A DNA stretch of 64,000 bases from Sulfurivermis sp040755915 (GCA_040755915.1 JBFLWM010000041.1:124001-188000); one strand, 5' to 3'; shown: positions 27,633-37,442, counted from the stretch's first letter. Notes: a model not told the origin generated them from the letters alone. Program-made: numbers and translations.

Positions 27633-29900
27633 ATGCTGCAAACGCTGCGCCGCATCATCCAGGAGGTAAACGCTGCCAAGGACCTGCAGCAGGCGCTGCG
27701 CATCATCGTGCAGCGCGTGCAGAAGGAAATGGCGGTGGATGTGTGCTCCATCTACCTCGCCCACAACACTACGCGCGAGCTGGTGCTGATGGCCACCGAA
27801 GGCCTCAATCCCGAATCGGTGGGCAAGGTACGCCTGAGCTGGGAGCAGGGCCTGGTCGGCCTGGTGGCCGAGCGCGCCGAGCCGGTCAACAAGGATGATG
27901 CGCCCAGCCACCCGCGCTACATGTATTTCCCGGAAACCGGCGAGGAGCGCTATCACGCCTTCCTCGGCGTGCCCATCATCCACCACCGCACCATCCACGG
28001 CGTGCTGGTGGTGCAGTCGCGTACGAGCGTGCGCTTCGACGAGGATGCGGTCACCTTCCTGGTCACCATCGCTGCCCAGTTGGCCGGCGCCATCGCCCAT
28101 GCCGAGGCCAGCGGTGACATCGACGTGCTGCTGCGCCAGGGGCAGCTGGTGGACCACCGCCCCTTGCAGGGCCTGTCCGGCGCGCCCGGCGTGGCCATCG
28201 GCACCATCGTCGTGCTCAACACCTCCACCGACATCGAATCCGTTCCCGATCTGCTGGTGGACGACAGCGCCGCCGAGCTGAAGCAGTTCCGCGCCGCCGT
28301 GCGCGCGGTGCGCAAGGACATCTCCGACATGCTGAAGCGTCTGCGCGCCAGCATGCCGGCCAGCGACAGCGCCCTGTTCGAGGCCTACCTGCTGATGCTG
28401 GAGGAGGGGTCGCTCATCGACGACACGGTGAAGCGCATCAAGGCCGGCAGCTGGGCGGCGAGCGCACTGCGCGAGACGGTGCTGGAGCATGTGCGCATCT
28501 TCGATCAGATGGAGGATGCCTACCTGCGCGAGCGCGCCCAGGACATTCGCGACCTCGGTCGCCGCGTGCTGGAATATCTGCTCGGCGAAGAGCGCAAGCC
28601 GGTGGAGTATCCCAAGAACACCGTGCTGGTGAGCGAGGATGTCACCGCCTCCATGCTGGCCGAGGTGCCGCCCAAGCGTCTGGCCGGCGTGGTATCGATG
28701 CGTGGTTCACGCACCTCGCACACTGCCATCCTGGCGCGCGCCCTCGGCGTGCCGGCGGTGATGGGCGTGGTGGACCTGCCGCTCAACAAGGTGCACGGCC
28801 GCGAGATCATCGCCGACGGCTATTCCGGGCGTGTCTACGTCAATCCGTCCAGGGACATCCGCCGCGAGTACAAGCGGCTGCAGAAGGAGGAGTCGGAGCT
28901 CACTGCCGAACTGCAGGCGCTGCGCAGCCTGCCGGCGGAGACGCCGGACGGCCTGCGCGTGCCGCTGTATGCCAACACCGGCCTGGTGTCCGACATCCGC
29001 CCGTCGCTCAACTCCGGCGCCGAGGGCGTGGGCCTGTACCGCACCGAATTCCCCTTCATGATCCGCGATCGCTTCCCCGGCGAGCAGGAGCAGCTGGATG
29101 TGTATCGTCAGGTGCTGGAATCCTTCACGCCGCGGCCGGTGACCATGCGTACACTGGACGTGGGCGGCGACAAGGCGCTGCCGTATTTCCCCATCAAGGA
29201 AGACAATCCTTTCCTCGGTTGGCGCGGCATCCGCATCACGCTGGATCACCCGGAGATATTTCTCACCCAGATCCGCGCCATGCTGCGCGCCAATGCCGGT
29301 ATCGGCAATCTGAACCTGTTGTTGCCGATGATCAGCAATCTGTCGCAGGTGGACGAGTCGATGGTGCTGATCCGCCGTGCCTGCGACGAGTTGCGCGAGG
29401 AGGGGCTGGATGTCAGCCTGCCGCGCGTCGGCGTGATGATCGAGGTGCCGGCGGCGGTGTTCCAGGCCGATCGCCTGGCCAGCCGCGTCGACTTCCTTTC
29501 CATCGGCACCAACGACCTGACCCAGTACCTGCTGGCGGTGGACCGCAACAATGCCCGCGTCGCCGAGCTGTTCGACTCGCTGCACCCGGCGGTGCTGAAG
29601 GCGCTGGTGAAGGTGGTGGATGGTGCCAACAAGTACGGCAAGCCGGTATCGGTGTGCGGCGAGATGGCCGGTGACCCGGCGGCGGCAGTGTTGCTGCTCG
29701 GCATGGGCATCGATTCGCTGTCCATGAGCGCCTCCAGCCTGCCGCGTGTGAAATGGGCGATACGCTCCATCACGCGCAAGAAGGCGCAGGCCCTGCTCGG
29801 CGAGGTGCTGCAGATGGAGGAGCCGCAGCAGGTGCGCGCGCGTCTCAATCTGGCGCTGGACGAAGCGGGACTGGGCGGACTGATCCGCGCCGGAAAATAA
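27633..29900 (+). CDS. ptsP: PTS enzyme I-Ntr (phosphoenolpyruvate-protein phosphotransferase)
   Basis: 755 aa. An N-terminal GAF domain (about 1-160; ILHRRI-type sequence, VDVCSIYLAHNTTRELVLMA) precedes the EI N-terminal helical domain, the phospho-His domain with GSRTSHTAILARALGVPAVM (the active-site His), and the PEP-binding TIM barrel (EGVGLYRTEFPFM, DVGGDKALPYF, SIGTNDLTQY). It starts the nitrogen PTS, passing phosphate from PEP to NPr. The GAF domain senses glutamine or 2-oxoglutarate in relatives. A 12-bp-stem hairpin follows the stop. Confidence 0.97.
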   Translation: MLQTLRRIIQEVNAAKDLQQALRIIVQRVQKEMAVDVCSIYLAHNTTRELVLMATEGLNPESVGKVRLSWEQGLVGLVAERAEPVNKDDAPSHPRYMYFPETGEERYHAFLGVPIIHHRTIHGVLVVQSRTSVRFDEDAVTFLVTIAAQLAGAIAHAEASGDIDVLLRQGQLVDHRPLQGLSGAPGVAIGTIVVLNTSTDIESVPDLLVDDSAAELKQFRAAVRAVRKDISDMLKRLRASMPASDSALFEAYLLMLEEGSLIDDTVKRIKAGSWAASALRETVLEHVRIFDQMEDAYLRERAQDIRDLGRRVLEYLLGEERKPVEYPKNTVLVSEDVTASMLAEVPPKRLAGVVSMRGSRTSHTAILARALGVPAVMGVVDLPLNKVHGREIIADGYSGRVYVNPSRDIRREYKRLQKEESELTAELQALRSLPAETPDGLRVPLYANTGLVSDIRPSLNSGAEGVGLYRTEFPFMIRDRFPGEQEQLDVYRQVLESFTPRPVTMRTLDVGGDKALPYFPIKEDNPFLGWRGIRITLDHPEIFLTQIRAMLRANAGIGNLNLLLPMISNLSQVDESMVLIRRACDELREEGLDVSLPRVGVMIEVPAAVFQADRLASRVDFLSIGTNDLTQYLLAVDRNNARVAELFDSLHPAVLKALVKVVDGANKYGKPVSVCGEMAGDPAAAVLLLGMGIDSLSMSASSLPRVKWAIRSITRKKAQALLGEVLQMEEPQQVRARLNLALDEAGLGGLIRAGK

Positions 29901-29927
29901 CGCAGGGTGCGCAGCGCGCACCCTGCG
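29901..29927 (+). terminator. Strong hairpin after ptsP
   Basis: CGCAGGGTGCGC (29901-29912) pairs perfectly with GCGCACCCTGCG (29916-29927) around an AGC loop, directly after the ptsP TAA. No T tract follows, so it may act with Rho or as an mRNA end stabiliser. A REP-like half (TTCGCGAATACGATTCGCTC) follows at 29932-29951. Confidence 0.6.
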
Positions 29928-29964
29928 AACCTTCGCGAATACGATTCGCTCCTACAATTAATTC

Positions 29965-31002
29965 ATGGATACCTTGACCCATGCCCTGAGCGGTATGTTG
30001 CTGGCGCGGGCCACTGCGCCGGTTCAGCCGCACAGCGGTCAGTTGCCGCTGCGCAGCCGGATGCTGGTCGGCCTGCTGGCCGGCGCCTTTCCCGACAGCG
30101 ACTTTGTGCTCCAGCTGTTCGGCGATGCCTTCATCTATCTCAACCATCATCGCGGCGTGACCCACTCGCTGCCGCTGTTGCCCCTGTGGGCGCTGTTGCT
30201 GAGTGGCCTGTTTGTACTGCTGTGGCGCCGGCGTCATGCCTGGCAGGCGTTTTACGGTGTTGCGCTGCTGGCGCTGGGCATCCATGTCGCCGGCGATGTC
30301 ATCACCGCCTTCGGCACCCGGATCTTCGCGCCGTTCAGTGACTATCGCGCCGCCCTGCCGGCGATCTTCATCATCGATCTGTGGTTTACCGGGATCATTG
30401 TGGCGGGGTTGTTGGCCGCTTGGTTGTGGCGCAGCCGGCTGGCGGCACGCCTCGGCCTGACCCTGCTCGCCGCCTATGTCGGCGTACAGGTGTGGCACAT
30501 GCAGGCGGCAGGGGAGATCGCGCAGCACTGGGTGCAGACACAGGGGGTAACAGCCCGGGAGGTGGCGGCACTGCCGCAGCCGCTGTCGCCATTTCACTGG
30601 AAGCTGCTGGCGCGGGATGATGGCGGCTATCACCGCGCCGATCTGAACCTGTATCGCGACGCGGTGCCGGCCACGCCGACGGACGATGCGGGTTTCCTGG
30701 CACGGGTCACGGCGTTGTACCGGCCGGCAGGTGATTTGCAGTGGGACTACCGTCCGCTGTTCGGCGCTGACGTCGCTGAGCAGGCGCTGGCCCGAGAGGC
30801 ATGGCAGGCGCCGGTGCTTGCCGGCATGCACCGCTTTGCCGAGTATCCGGCGCTGTATCGCATCGATCGGAAGAGTGCCGGTGTCTGCGTGTGGTTCTAC
30901 GACCTGCGTTTCGAGTTGCGCAATCTGCGCAACCCGTTCATCTTCGGCGCCTGCCGCGCGGACGAGCAGGCAAGGTGGCGGCTGGAACGGCTGACAGAGT
31001 AG
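29965..31002 (+). CDS. YdjM-like membrane-bound metal-dependent hydrolase
   Basis: 345 aa beginning MDTLTHALSGMLLARA. The PF04307 family pattern is clear: THALSG, AGAFPDSDFVL and YLNHHRGVTHSLPLLPL, supplying Asp and His residues for metal binding, plus about four or five membrane helices in the first ~180 residues. The C-terminal ~150 residues are a soluble domain. E. coli YdjM is LexA-regulated; no SOS box was recognised here. Substrate unknown. Confidence 0.85.
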   Translation: MDTLTHALSGMLLARATAPVQPHSGQLPLRSRMLVGLLAGAFPDSDFVLQLFGDAFIYLNHHRGVTHSLPLLPLWALLLSGLFVLLWRRRHAWQAFYGVALLALGIHVAGDVITAFGTRIFAPFSDYRAALPAIFIIDLWFTGIIVAGLLAAWLWRSRLAARLGLTLLAAYVGVQVWHMQAAGEIAQHWVQTQGVTAREVAALPQPLSPFHWKLLARDDGGYHRADLNLYRDAVPATPTDDAGFLARVTALYRPAGDLQWDYRPLFGADVAEQALAREAWQAPVLAGMHRFAEYPALYRIDRKSAGVCVWFYDLRFELRNLRNPFIFGACRADEQARWRLERLTE

Positions 31003-31042
31003 GCACCGGGTCCTCTCGGCGAACGGAGCCTGGCGCGGGTGC

Positions 31043-31438
31043 CTACCTGATTTTCAGGCTGCCGATGATGGCGGCCAGTTCCTCGTCCTCGGCGCCTTCC
31101 ATGTCTTCCGGGCAGTCGTAGGTGATGAAGAACACGCAGTGGCCGGCGGCCAGATACCATTCCTTCCACGCCATGTTGTCTTCGCTGTAACTGAGCATCA
31201 GGCCATGCATGTCACCCAGGCTGACGTCCATGCGCCGCGCCCCGGCCGCGAGGGTGTCGGCGGCAAGGTCGAGCAGCTCCTCATCGGTGGTGGCACCTTC
31301 ATCCTTGCAGAAGCAGCTGATCTCCAGCGTACCGATGCCTTCTTCGGGGTCGTACAGCAGCACGCTGTCCTCGTCGTTTTCCATGATCCAGCCCTGCGGG
31401 CAGGAGGCGGTCCAGAGCGGTTGTTCGGCAGTCGGCAT
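31043..31438 (-). CDS. Hypothetical acidic protein
   Basis: 131 aa from the ATG at 31438 (MPTAEQPLWTASCPQGWIME). The frame continues upstream without a good start. It is acidic, without a signal peptide or membrane helix. Its strand-like segments (SVLLYDPEEGIGTLEISCF, HGLMLSYSEDNMAWKEWYL, HCVFFITYDCPED) suggest a compact alpha/beta fold like DUF3805-type or PsbP/DcrB-type proteins, but I cannot assign a family. It converges with the YdjM-like gene (40 bp) and is followed upstream by the HD-GYP gene. Confidence 0.7.
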   Translation of the reverse strand: MPTAEQPLWTASCPQGWIMENDEDSVLLYDPEEGIGTLEISCFCKDEGATTDEELLDLAADTLAAGARRMDVSLGDMHGLMLSYSEDNMAWKEWYLAAGHCVFFITYDCPEDMEGAEDEELAAIIGSLKIR

Positions 31439-31472
31439 GATGGCGTGTGGTTGTGGAGGGGAGCGAATTATA

Positions 31473-32684
31473 TCAGGACTGTTCCCACGGCAGGCCGCTG
31501 GCATTGAGTTCATCAACGCAGGCATCCACTACCCGGGCATCGTAGACGGTGCCGCGGCCGCGGCGCAGCTCGGCCAGGGCCTGTTCCAGGCTGAGGGCGG
31601 GGCGATAGGGACGATGTGAGGTCATCGCCTCGACCACGTCGGCCACGGCAATGATGCGTGCGCCGAGGCCGATGGCGTCGCCCTCGAGTCCCTGCGGATA
31701 GCCGCTGCCGTCGAGACGCTCCTGGTGCTGCAGGATCATGTCGCGGACCGGCCAGGGCAGATCCACGTCCTTGAGGATGTCATAGCCCACCTGCGGGTGG
31801 GTCTTCACCAGGGCATACTCGTAGTCGTTGAGCTTGCCGGGGCGATTGAGGATTTCCGTGGGTACGTAGATGTTGCCGAGGTCATGGATCTGCGCACCGA
31901 GGCGGATGCCTTCCGCTTCATCGGCGGACAGGCCCATGCGGCGGGCGATGGCGGCGGCCAGCCGGCTGGTGTGTTCGTGATGGCCGGCGGTGTAGGGGTC
32001 GCGTTTCTCGACCGAGCGCGTCAGTGCCTGCACCAGCTGCAGCAGGGCCTTGTCCAGCGCGGTACTGGCATGGTGGGCACGTGACTCGGCGGCCTTGCGC
32101 GCGCTGATGTCCTCGACCACGGCGATGAAATATTCCGGTTCACCCTGCGCGTCACGATGCAGCGAGATGGTGAGATTTCCCCATACCGTGGTGCCGTTCT
32201 TGCGCAGATAGCGCTTTTCCAGGGCGTAGGTCTTGATGCTGCCGTCGAGCAGGCGCCTGGCCTGTTCCAGATCGCTCTGCATGTCGTCGGGGTGAGTGAT
32301 GTCTTCAACGCGCAGCACAAGCAGTTCCGCGGCACTGTAACCCAGCATGTCGCACATCTTCTGATTGACGCGCAGCGGCCGGCCATCCATTCCGACATGG
32401 GCGATGCCCACGGCGGCCTGGTCGAAGGTGTTGCGGAAATACTGTTCGCTTTGCCGCGCGGCCTCGCGCGAGGCCAGTACGATGCCGAGGCTGCGCTGGA
32501 TGAGGAGATAGAGCAGGGCACCGGTGATGGCGACAAAGGCCCAGCCCTTGGCGGTCTGCAGCCGCGCGGTCTGGAGGGGGTCATCTGTGAGCAGCGGCAC
32601 CAGCTGATCGGAAAACAGGATGTACAGTGCCGCAAACAGCACGTACAGACCTACGATACGCAATGACTCGCTGTGCTTGTCCAT
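31473..32684 (-). CDS. Membrane PAS-HD-GYP phosphodiesterase
   Basis: 403 aa. Two membrane helices (about 9-30 and 47-62), a PAS domain (about 75-200; DMLGYSAAELL, THPDDMQSDL) and an HD-GYP domain (about 215-395). Metal ligands are visible: HHEHTSRLA, the HD pair H267-D268 in QIHDLGNIYVP, KTHPQVGYDIL and DGSGYPQGL at 325-333. HD-GYP enzymes hydrolyse c-di-GMP to pGpG/GMP. Next to an EAL-HDOD gene on the same strand (49 bp gap), probably an operon. Confidence 0.92.
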   Translation of the reverse strand: MDKHSESLRIVGLYVLFAALYILFSDQLVPLLTDDPLQTARLQTAKGWAFVAITGALLYLLIQRSLGIVLASREAARQSEQYFRNTFDQAAVGIAHVGMDGRPLRVNQKMCDMLGYSAAELLVLRVEDITHPDDMQSDLEQARRLLDGSIKTYALEKRYLRKNGTTVWGNLTISLHRDAQGEPEYFIAVVEDISARKAAESRAHHASTALDKALLQLVQALTRSVEKRDPYTAGHHEHTSRLAAAIARRMGLSADEAEGIRLGAQIHDLGNIYVPTEILNRPGKLNDYEYALVKTHPQVGYDILKDVDLPWPVRDMILQHQERLDGSGYPQGLEGDAIGLGARIIAVADVVEAMTSHRPYRPALSLEQALAELRRGRGTVYDARVVDACVDELNASGLPWEQS

Positions 32685-32733
32685 GGTTGCCGTTGCCCTC
32701 CTGGTTACGGCGCAAAAATAGTGTCGTCGCCGC

Positions 32734-33963
32734 TCAGGCGGCGCGCAAGGCCTTGCTGCTGTTGTCGGCCCAGCTCACTGCTGCCAGATAGGCGCTGTTG
32801 TAGTCGATGGAAACGGCGCCGCGCAGCACAACGCCATCCCATTCCCCCCGCTCGTAACAGACGACGGCTTTGAGCAGTGCCCCGAGCGGCCCCTCGCGAT
32901 CGAGCAGGGCCAGCTTGATCGGCATGGACAGCGGCAGCTGGTCGAGCAACGTCTCCATCGGCTGATCGAGCATGGCGTCGAGCAGCGAGAACAGTCCGGC
33001 GGTAAAGGCCTGATTGCTGTCGATGGCGGGATCGGTGACCGACAGCAGCTCGCACATGCGCGCCCGGATCAGGGCGATGGTCATCAGTTCACGTGGCTTG
33101 TGATTGTCGATCTGCGACAGCAGCAGCAGGGTGGCCCAGTTGCGCACCGTGGCAAGGCCGAGCAGCATCAGTGCCTGGCGAATGGAGTCGACCTCGCGGC
33201 GCAGGCCGAAGGTGGCGCAGTTGATGTAGCGCAGCAGGCGGAATGAGAGGATCACATCCTGGGCGATGAGCTGCTCCACCTGACGCAGTTCGATATCGGG
33301 GTTCTGCAACTGGGCGATCAGGCTGAGCACCACGCTGCGGTTGGCGCTGGTAGTGCGTGCCTGGATGACGTCGGGGTAGGCGAAGAAATAGCCCTGGAAC
33401 AGATCAAAACCGAGTTCGCGGCACAACTCGTAATGGGCCGGCGTCTCCACCTTCTCGGCAACGAGCTGCAATCGGTAGCGTCGCAGTCGTTCCACGGTAC
33501 GTGACAGTTCGTCACGTTCCATGGCGAGCACGTCCAGCTTGACGAAGGAGGCCAGCTCCAGCAGCGGCAGCGTGTCGTGCTGCAGCAGGTAGTCATCGAG
33601 GGCGATGCGATAGCCCTGCTCCACCAGGCGGCGCACGCCGGCGATGACGCCGGCATCGGGCACGATGGTTTCCAGCAGCTCGAACACCACCTGCTCATGG
33701 GACATCGGCAGCGGATAGTCGCCGGTGAAGAAGTCGCCGGTGACATTGATGAAGGCGGGCTTGCTGCCGACGATGTTTTCCAGTCCCACCTCCATGAAGG
33801 TGTTGATGATCACCTGTGAGGTGGCCAGATCACCGTCGGCGAAGGCGGCCTGATTTTCCTGGCTGCGGCGATACAGCAATTCATAGGCGTAGACATCCAG
33901 CGCCCGGTCGTAGATGGGCTGGCGGCCGATGAAGGTGGCTTTGCTGTGCTTGTCGTGGTGCAT
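32734..33963 (-). CDS. EAL-HDOD signalling protein
   Basis: 409 aa. The N-terminal EAL-like domain starts FIGRQPIYDRALDVYAYELL, with ELL in place of EAL, so phosphodiesterase activity is doubtful. The HDOD domain (about residues 200-400) carries LIAQDVILSFRLLRYINCA, typical of this non-catalytic HD relative. Such YuxH-type proteins are usually signalling adaptors. It lies directly upstream of the HD-GYP gene and downstream of dam. Confidence 0.9.
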   Translation of the reverse strand: MHHDKHSKATFIGRQPIYDRALDVYAYELLYRRSQENQAAFADGDLATSQVIINTFMEVGLENIVGSKPAFINVTGDFFTGDYPLPMSHEQVVFELLETIVPDAGVIAGVRRLVEQGYRIALDDYLLQHDTLPLLELASFVKLDVLAMERDELSRTVERLRRYRLQLVAEKVETPAHYELCRELGFDLFQGYFFAYPDVIQARTTSANRSVVLSLIAQLQNPDIELRQVEQLIAQDVILSFRLLRYINCATFGLRREVDSIRQALMLLGLATVRNWATLLLLSQIDNHKPRELMTIALIRARMCELLSVTDPAIDSNQAFTAGLFSLLDAMLDQPMETLLDQLPLSMPIKLALLDREGPLGALLKAVVCYERGEWDGVVLRGAVSIDYNSAYLAAVSWADNSSKALRAA

Positions 33964-33984
33964 ACCGATCCCTGGGAGCGTGCC

Positions 33985-34821
33985 TCAGCCTGCGGCGGGG
34001 TAGAAGGCGAGCAGTTCGTTTACCCGGCAGCGTTTGTGGCCGTGGCAGCTGATGGAGCGTTGTACCGACAACTGCTCGATGTCGGCAGCGGCGTAGGCAC
34101 TGCGGGTGAACGGGGTATCGTGATTGGAGATCAGCACATTGATGCCATCGCCCGCCGCCTCGGCGGCAATGTCGGCTAGGCGCTGCTGCTGCTCCAGATC
34201 GAAGCCGTCGGCGTGGTAGGCGGTGAAGCTGCTGGACAGCGACAGCGGCACATAGGGCGGGTCACAGTACACGACGTCGCCGGCGCGCACCGTGCGCAGG
34301 GTCTGCTCAAAGGTCGCGTGCCGGAATGTCGCGCGCCTGGCCTTGTGATGAAAGGCCAGCATCTCCTGCTCGGGGAAATACGGTTTCTTGTAGCGGCCGA
34401 AGGGGACGTTGAAGCCGCCCTTGGCGTTGTAGCGGCACAGGCCGTTGTAGCCGTGACGGTTGAGATAGACGAACAGCACGGCGCGGCGGCGGGTGTCGCT
34501 GCAGGCGTTGAATTCGGCGCGCAGTTTGTAATAGGCCTCGGCAGTGTTGTTGGCCGGGCGGAACAGCTTGCGGCAATCGGCGACGAACTCCGTGCCTTCC
34601 CGCTTCAGGATGTTGTACAGGTCGATGAGGTCCTTGTTGCCGTCGGCCAGCAGGTAGCGCGGGTAGTCGGTGTTGAGGAACACCGCGCCGGAGCCGGTGA
34701 AGGGCTCCACCAGCCGCCGTCCGGCGGGCAGGCGTGCCTTGACCCGCTCAATGATGCGGTATTTGTTGCCGGCCCATTTGAGAAACGGGCGCACGGGCAC
34801 GGTGCGGGTGGTCATCAGCAT
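33985..34821 (-). CDS. dam: DNA adenine methyltransferase (GATC-specific type)
   Basis: 278 aa, the usual Dam size. AdoMet-binding FLKWAGNKYRII lies at residues 13-24, the DPPY catalytic motif near residue 190 (VVYCDPPYVPLS), and the target-recognition part includes NRHGYNGLCRYNAKGGFNVP, as in E. coli Dam. Starts of MLMTTR and MTTR are both possible. The argA stop lies 2 bp upstream, so dam is translated together with argA. Chromosomal Dam fits a gammaproteobacterial host. Confidence 0.93.
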   Translation of the reverse strand: MLMTTRTVPVRPFLKWAGNKYRIIERVKARLPAGRRLVEPFTGSGAVFLNTDYPRYLLADGNKDLIDLYNILKREGTEFVADCRKLFRPANNTAEAYYKLRAEFNACSDTRRRAVLFVYLNRHGYNGLCRYNAKGGFNVPFGRYKKPYFPEQEMLAFHHKARRATFRHATFEQTLRTVRAGDVVYCDPPYVPLSLSSSFTAYHADGFDLEQQQRLADIAAEAAGDGINVLISNHDTPFTRSAYAAADIEQLSVQRSISCHGHKRCRVNELLAFYPAAG

Positions 34822-34823
34822 GA

Positions 34824-36179
34824 TCAGATCGGTTTGACGAACACCTTGGAGCGGCGCTGCCAGTTGTACATCGCCTGTTTCTTTACCGGCAGGTCCTTGA
34901 TGTCGGCCTCGCGGAAGCCGCGCTCCTGAAACCAGTGTGCGGTGCGCGTGGTGAGCACGAACAGCCGGTCGATGCCCATGTCCTTGGCCTGCCGCTCGAT
35001 GAAGGCGAGCAGGTCATCGCCGCGCCCCTGCTTGCGATAGTCGCGGTGTACCGCCAGGCAGGCGAGCTCGCCCACCTGCTCCTCCGCAAACGGGTACAGG
35101 GCGGCGCAGGCGACGATCATGCGATCACGCTCGGTGACGACGAATTGATCGATCTCCATCTCCAGCAGCTCGCGCGAGCGGCGCACCAGAACGCCTTCCG
35201 CTTCCAGCGGTGCGATGAGTTCGAGGATGCCGCCGACGTCGTCGATGCTGGCGCGGCGCGTGCCCTCGAACAGCTCGCCGCTGACCAGGGTGCCGATGCC
35301 GTCGCGGGTGAACAGTTCCAGCAGCAGGGCGCCGTCGACGTGGCGATCGATGAGGTGGGCGCGGCGCACGCCGCCGCGGCAGGCGCGCAGGGCGCCGCCC
35401 AGGCAGCGCGCCATCTCTTCCGACAGCTTGCGCGTCAGCGCCTGTTCGGCGTCGGCCAGTCCCAGTTCGCGGATCAGCCGGCGCCGGCTGTCGGTGACAC
35501 CCTTGGCGTCGGTGAGGAAGATGAGTTTCTCCGCGCGCAGCTGCATGGCCGTGGCGGTGGCCACGTCCTCGGCGCTGAGGTTGAAGGTTTCGCCGGTGGG
35601 CGAGTAGCCGATGGGCGACAGCAGGACGATGGCACCGTCGTGCAACTGCTTCTGGATCGCCTCGCCGTCGATGCGGCGCACCTCGCCGGTGTGCTGGTAG
35701 TCGATGCCGTCGCGCACGCCCAGCGGCTGGGCGGTGACGAAGTTGCCGGAGGCGACACGGATACGCGCGCCCGCCATGGGGGAATTGGCCAGCCCCATGG
35801 AGAGCAGCGCCTCCAGTTCGACCCGCACCGTGCCGGCCGCTTCCTTGACGCAGGCGAGGGCGGCGGCGTCGGTGATGCGCAGGCCGTTTTCATAGTGCAG
35901 CTCGATGCCGCGGGCGTTGAGTCGCTCCTCGATCTGCGGCCGCGCACCGTGCACCAGTACCAGGCGCACGCCCAGGCTGTTGAGCAGGCCGATGTCATGC
36001 ACGAAGCTGGCGAACTGCTCCTCGGCCACCAGCTCGCCGCCGAAGGTGATGACGAAGGTGCGGCCGCGGAAGGCGTTGATATAGGGCGTGGAGCCGCGGA
36101 ACCAGCGGACAAAGGCCTGTTCGTCGGTGGGCGTGGTCACGGGCGGATCCTTTTCCTTCCTGTTGTTCTGATTGGGCAT
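34824..36179 (-). CDS. argA: N-acetylglutamate synthase
   Basis: 451 aa. The N-terminal amino-acid-kinase-like domain begins near residue 35 (NAFRGRTFVITFGGELV) and includes VLVHGARPQIEERLNARG; the C-terminal GNAT domain (about 310-445) has ACAALYPFAEEQVGELACLA and YRKQGRGDDLLAFIE, the acetyl-CoA loop. It makes the first arginine precursor from glutamate and is usually inhibited by arginine through the kinase-like domain. It is followed by dam and preceded, 111 bp away, by argE in the same direction. Confidence 0.95.
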   Translation of the reverse strand: MPNQNNRKEKDPPVTTPTDEQAFVRWFRGSTPYINAFRGRTFVITFGGELVAEEQFASFVHDIGLLNSLGVRLVLVHGARPQIEERLNARGIELHYENGLRITDAAALACVKEAAGTVRVELEALLSMGLANSPMAGARIRVASGNFVTAQPLGVRDGIDYQHTGEVRRIDGEAIQKQLHDGAIVLLSPIGYSPTGETFNLSAEDVATATAMQLRAEKLIFLTDAKGVTDSRRRLIRELGLADAEQALTRKLSEEMARCLGGALRACRGGVRRAHLIDRHVDGALLLELFTRDGIGTLVSGELFEGTRRASIDDVGGILELIAPLEAEGVLVRRSRELLEMEIDQFVVTERDRMIVACAALYPFAEEQVGELACLAVHRDYRKQGRGDDLLAFIERQAKDMGIDRLFVLTTRTAHWFQERGFREADIKDLPVKKQAMYNWQRRSKVFVKPI

Positions 36180-36205
36180 TTTCCGGGCAGCGAGGGGGAA
36201 TGTCT

Positions 36206-36290
36206 AGTCGGAAAGTGGCAAGTTACAAGTTGCAAGAAAAACAAAGGGCGCTTTTGCTTGGAACTTGAGACTTGTCACTTGTAACTGCCT
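36206..36290. repeat. Intergenic inverted repeat between argE and argA
   Basis: GCAAGTTACAAGTTGCAAG near 36223-36241 pairs in part with CTTGTCACTTGTAACTGCC near 36272-36290, with CTTGGAACTTGAG between. It looks like a dispersed CAAGTTACAAGT-type repeat and may form a weak stem. Nothing else is seen in the 111-bp gap. Confidence 0.45.
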
Positions 36291-37442
36291 TTACAAACAG
36301 AACCGCTGAATCATCCCCTGCAATATTCCCACCATCGGGTCGATGCGCTCCAGCGCCAGGTATTCGTCCGGCTGATGCGCCTGGGCGATGTCGCCGGGGC
36401 CGAGGATGATGGTGTCCATGCCGAGGCGGTTCAGGTACGGCCCCTCGGTGCAGAAGGCGACGGCCTCGGCGTCGTGGCCGCTGAGCTGTTCGGCGGTCTG
36501 CACGATGGCGGCGGTGGCCGGGGTGTGCATGGCCGGGGTGCCGTGGAACAGGCGCCGCACCTCCAGCTGCAGGCCGCTGCCGGCCAGGGTCTCGCCCAGG
36601 CGCTGCTCCAGGGTGGCGCGCAGCTCGTCCAGCTCCATGCCGGGCAGCGGGCGCAGGTCGATGTGCAGGTCGCACTGGCCGCAGATGCGGTTGGGGTTGT
36701 CGCCGCCGTGGATGTGGCCCAGGTTGAGGGTGGGTACCGGTACGGTGAAGCGCGGGTCGCGGTGGTTGCGCTGCAGCTCGCCGCGCCAGGCGAGCAGCTC
36801 GCCGATGACCTTGTGCATGCCTTCCAGGGCGCTGTTGCCGAGGGAGGGATCACTGGAGTGGCCGGAGCGGCCGGTGAGGCGGATGCCCTCCATCAGGATC
36901 CCCTTGTGGGCGTTCACCGGGCGCAGGCCGGTGGGTTCGCCGATGACGGCATGACGGGCCTGCGGCCGGCCCAGCTCCACCAGGGCCTGGGCGCCCTCCA
37001 TGGAGCTCTCCTCGTCGGCGGTGGCGAGGAGGATCAGCGGCTGTTTCAGATCGCCGGCCTGCAGGCCGCGCGCCGCCTCGATGGCGAGGGCGAAAAAGCC
37101 CTTCATGTCCGAGGTGCCGAGGCCGTAGTAGCGGCCGTCCGCCTCGCTGAGGCGGAACGGGTCGTGGTTCCAGCGCCCCTCGTCGTAGGGCACGGTGTCG
37201 GTGTGGCCGGCCAGCACCAGCCCGCCCGGCCCCTGGCCGAGGGTGGCGATGAGATTGGCCTTGTGCGGCTGGCTGGGCAGCGGCAGCACCTCCACCTGGA
37301 AGCCCATGCCGGCCAGCCACAGCGCCAGCAGGTCGATGACCGGGCGGTTGCTGGTGTCGAATTCCGGGCTGACGCTGCTCATGGAGGGGGCGGCGATCAG
37401 GGCGGCGAGCATGGCGTGGAGGGAGGGCGGCGGAGTGGTCAT
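36291..37442 (-). CDS. argE: Acetylornithine deacetylase
   Basis: 383 aa from the ATG at 37442 (MTTPPPSLHAMLAAL); the frame runs on upstream without a better start. M20 metallopeptidase signature: LAGHTDTVPYDEGRW with the first metal His-Asp, DMKGFFALAIE, LLATADEESSMEG with the catalytic Glu pair, and VIGEPTGLRPVNAHKG, typical of ArgE. It makes ornithine from N-acetylornithine. It precedes argA in the same direction and is the last host gene before the prophage. Confidence 0.94.
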   Translation of the reverse strand: MTTPPPSLHAMLAALIAAPSMSSVSPEFDTSNRPVIDLLALWLAGMGFQVEVLPLPSQPHKANLIATLGQGPGGLVLAGHTDTVPYDEGRWNHDPFRLSEADGRYYGLGTSDMKGFFALAIEAARGLQAGDLKQPLILLATADEESSMEGAQALVELGRPQARHAVIGEPTGLRPVNAHKGILMEGIRLTGRSGHSSDPSLGNSALEGMHKVIGELLAWRGELQRNHRDPRFTVPVPTLNLGHIHGGDNPNRICGQCDLHIDLRPLPGMELDELRATLEQRLGETLAGSGLQLEVRRLFHGTPAMHTPATAAIVQTAEQLSGHDAEAVAFCTEGPYLNRLGMDTIILGPGDIAQAHQPDEYLALERIDPMVGILQGMIQRFCL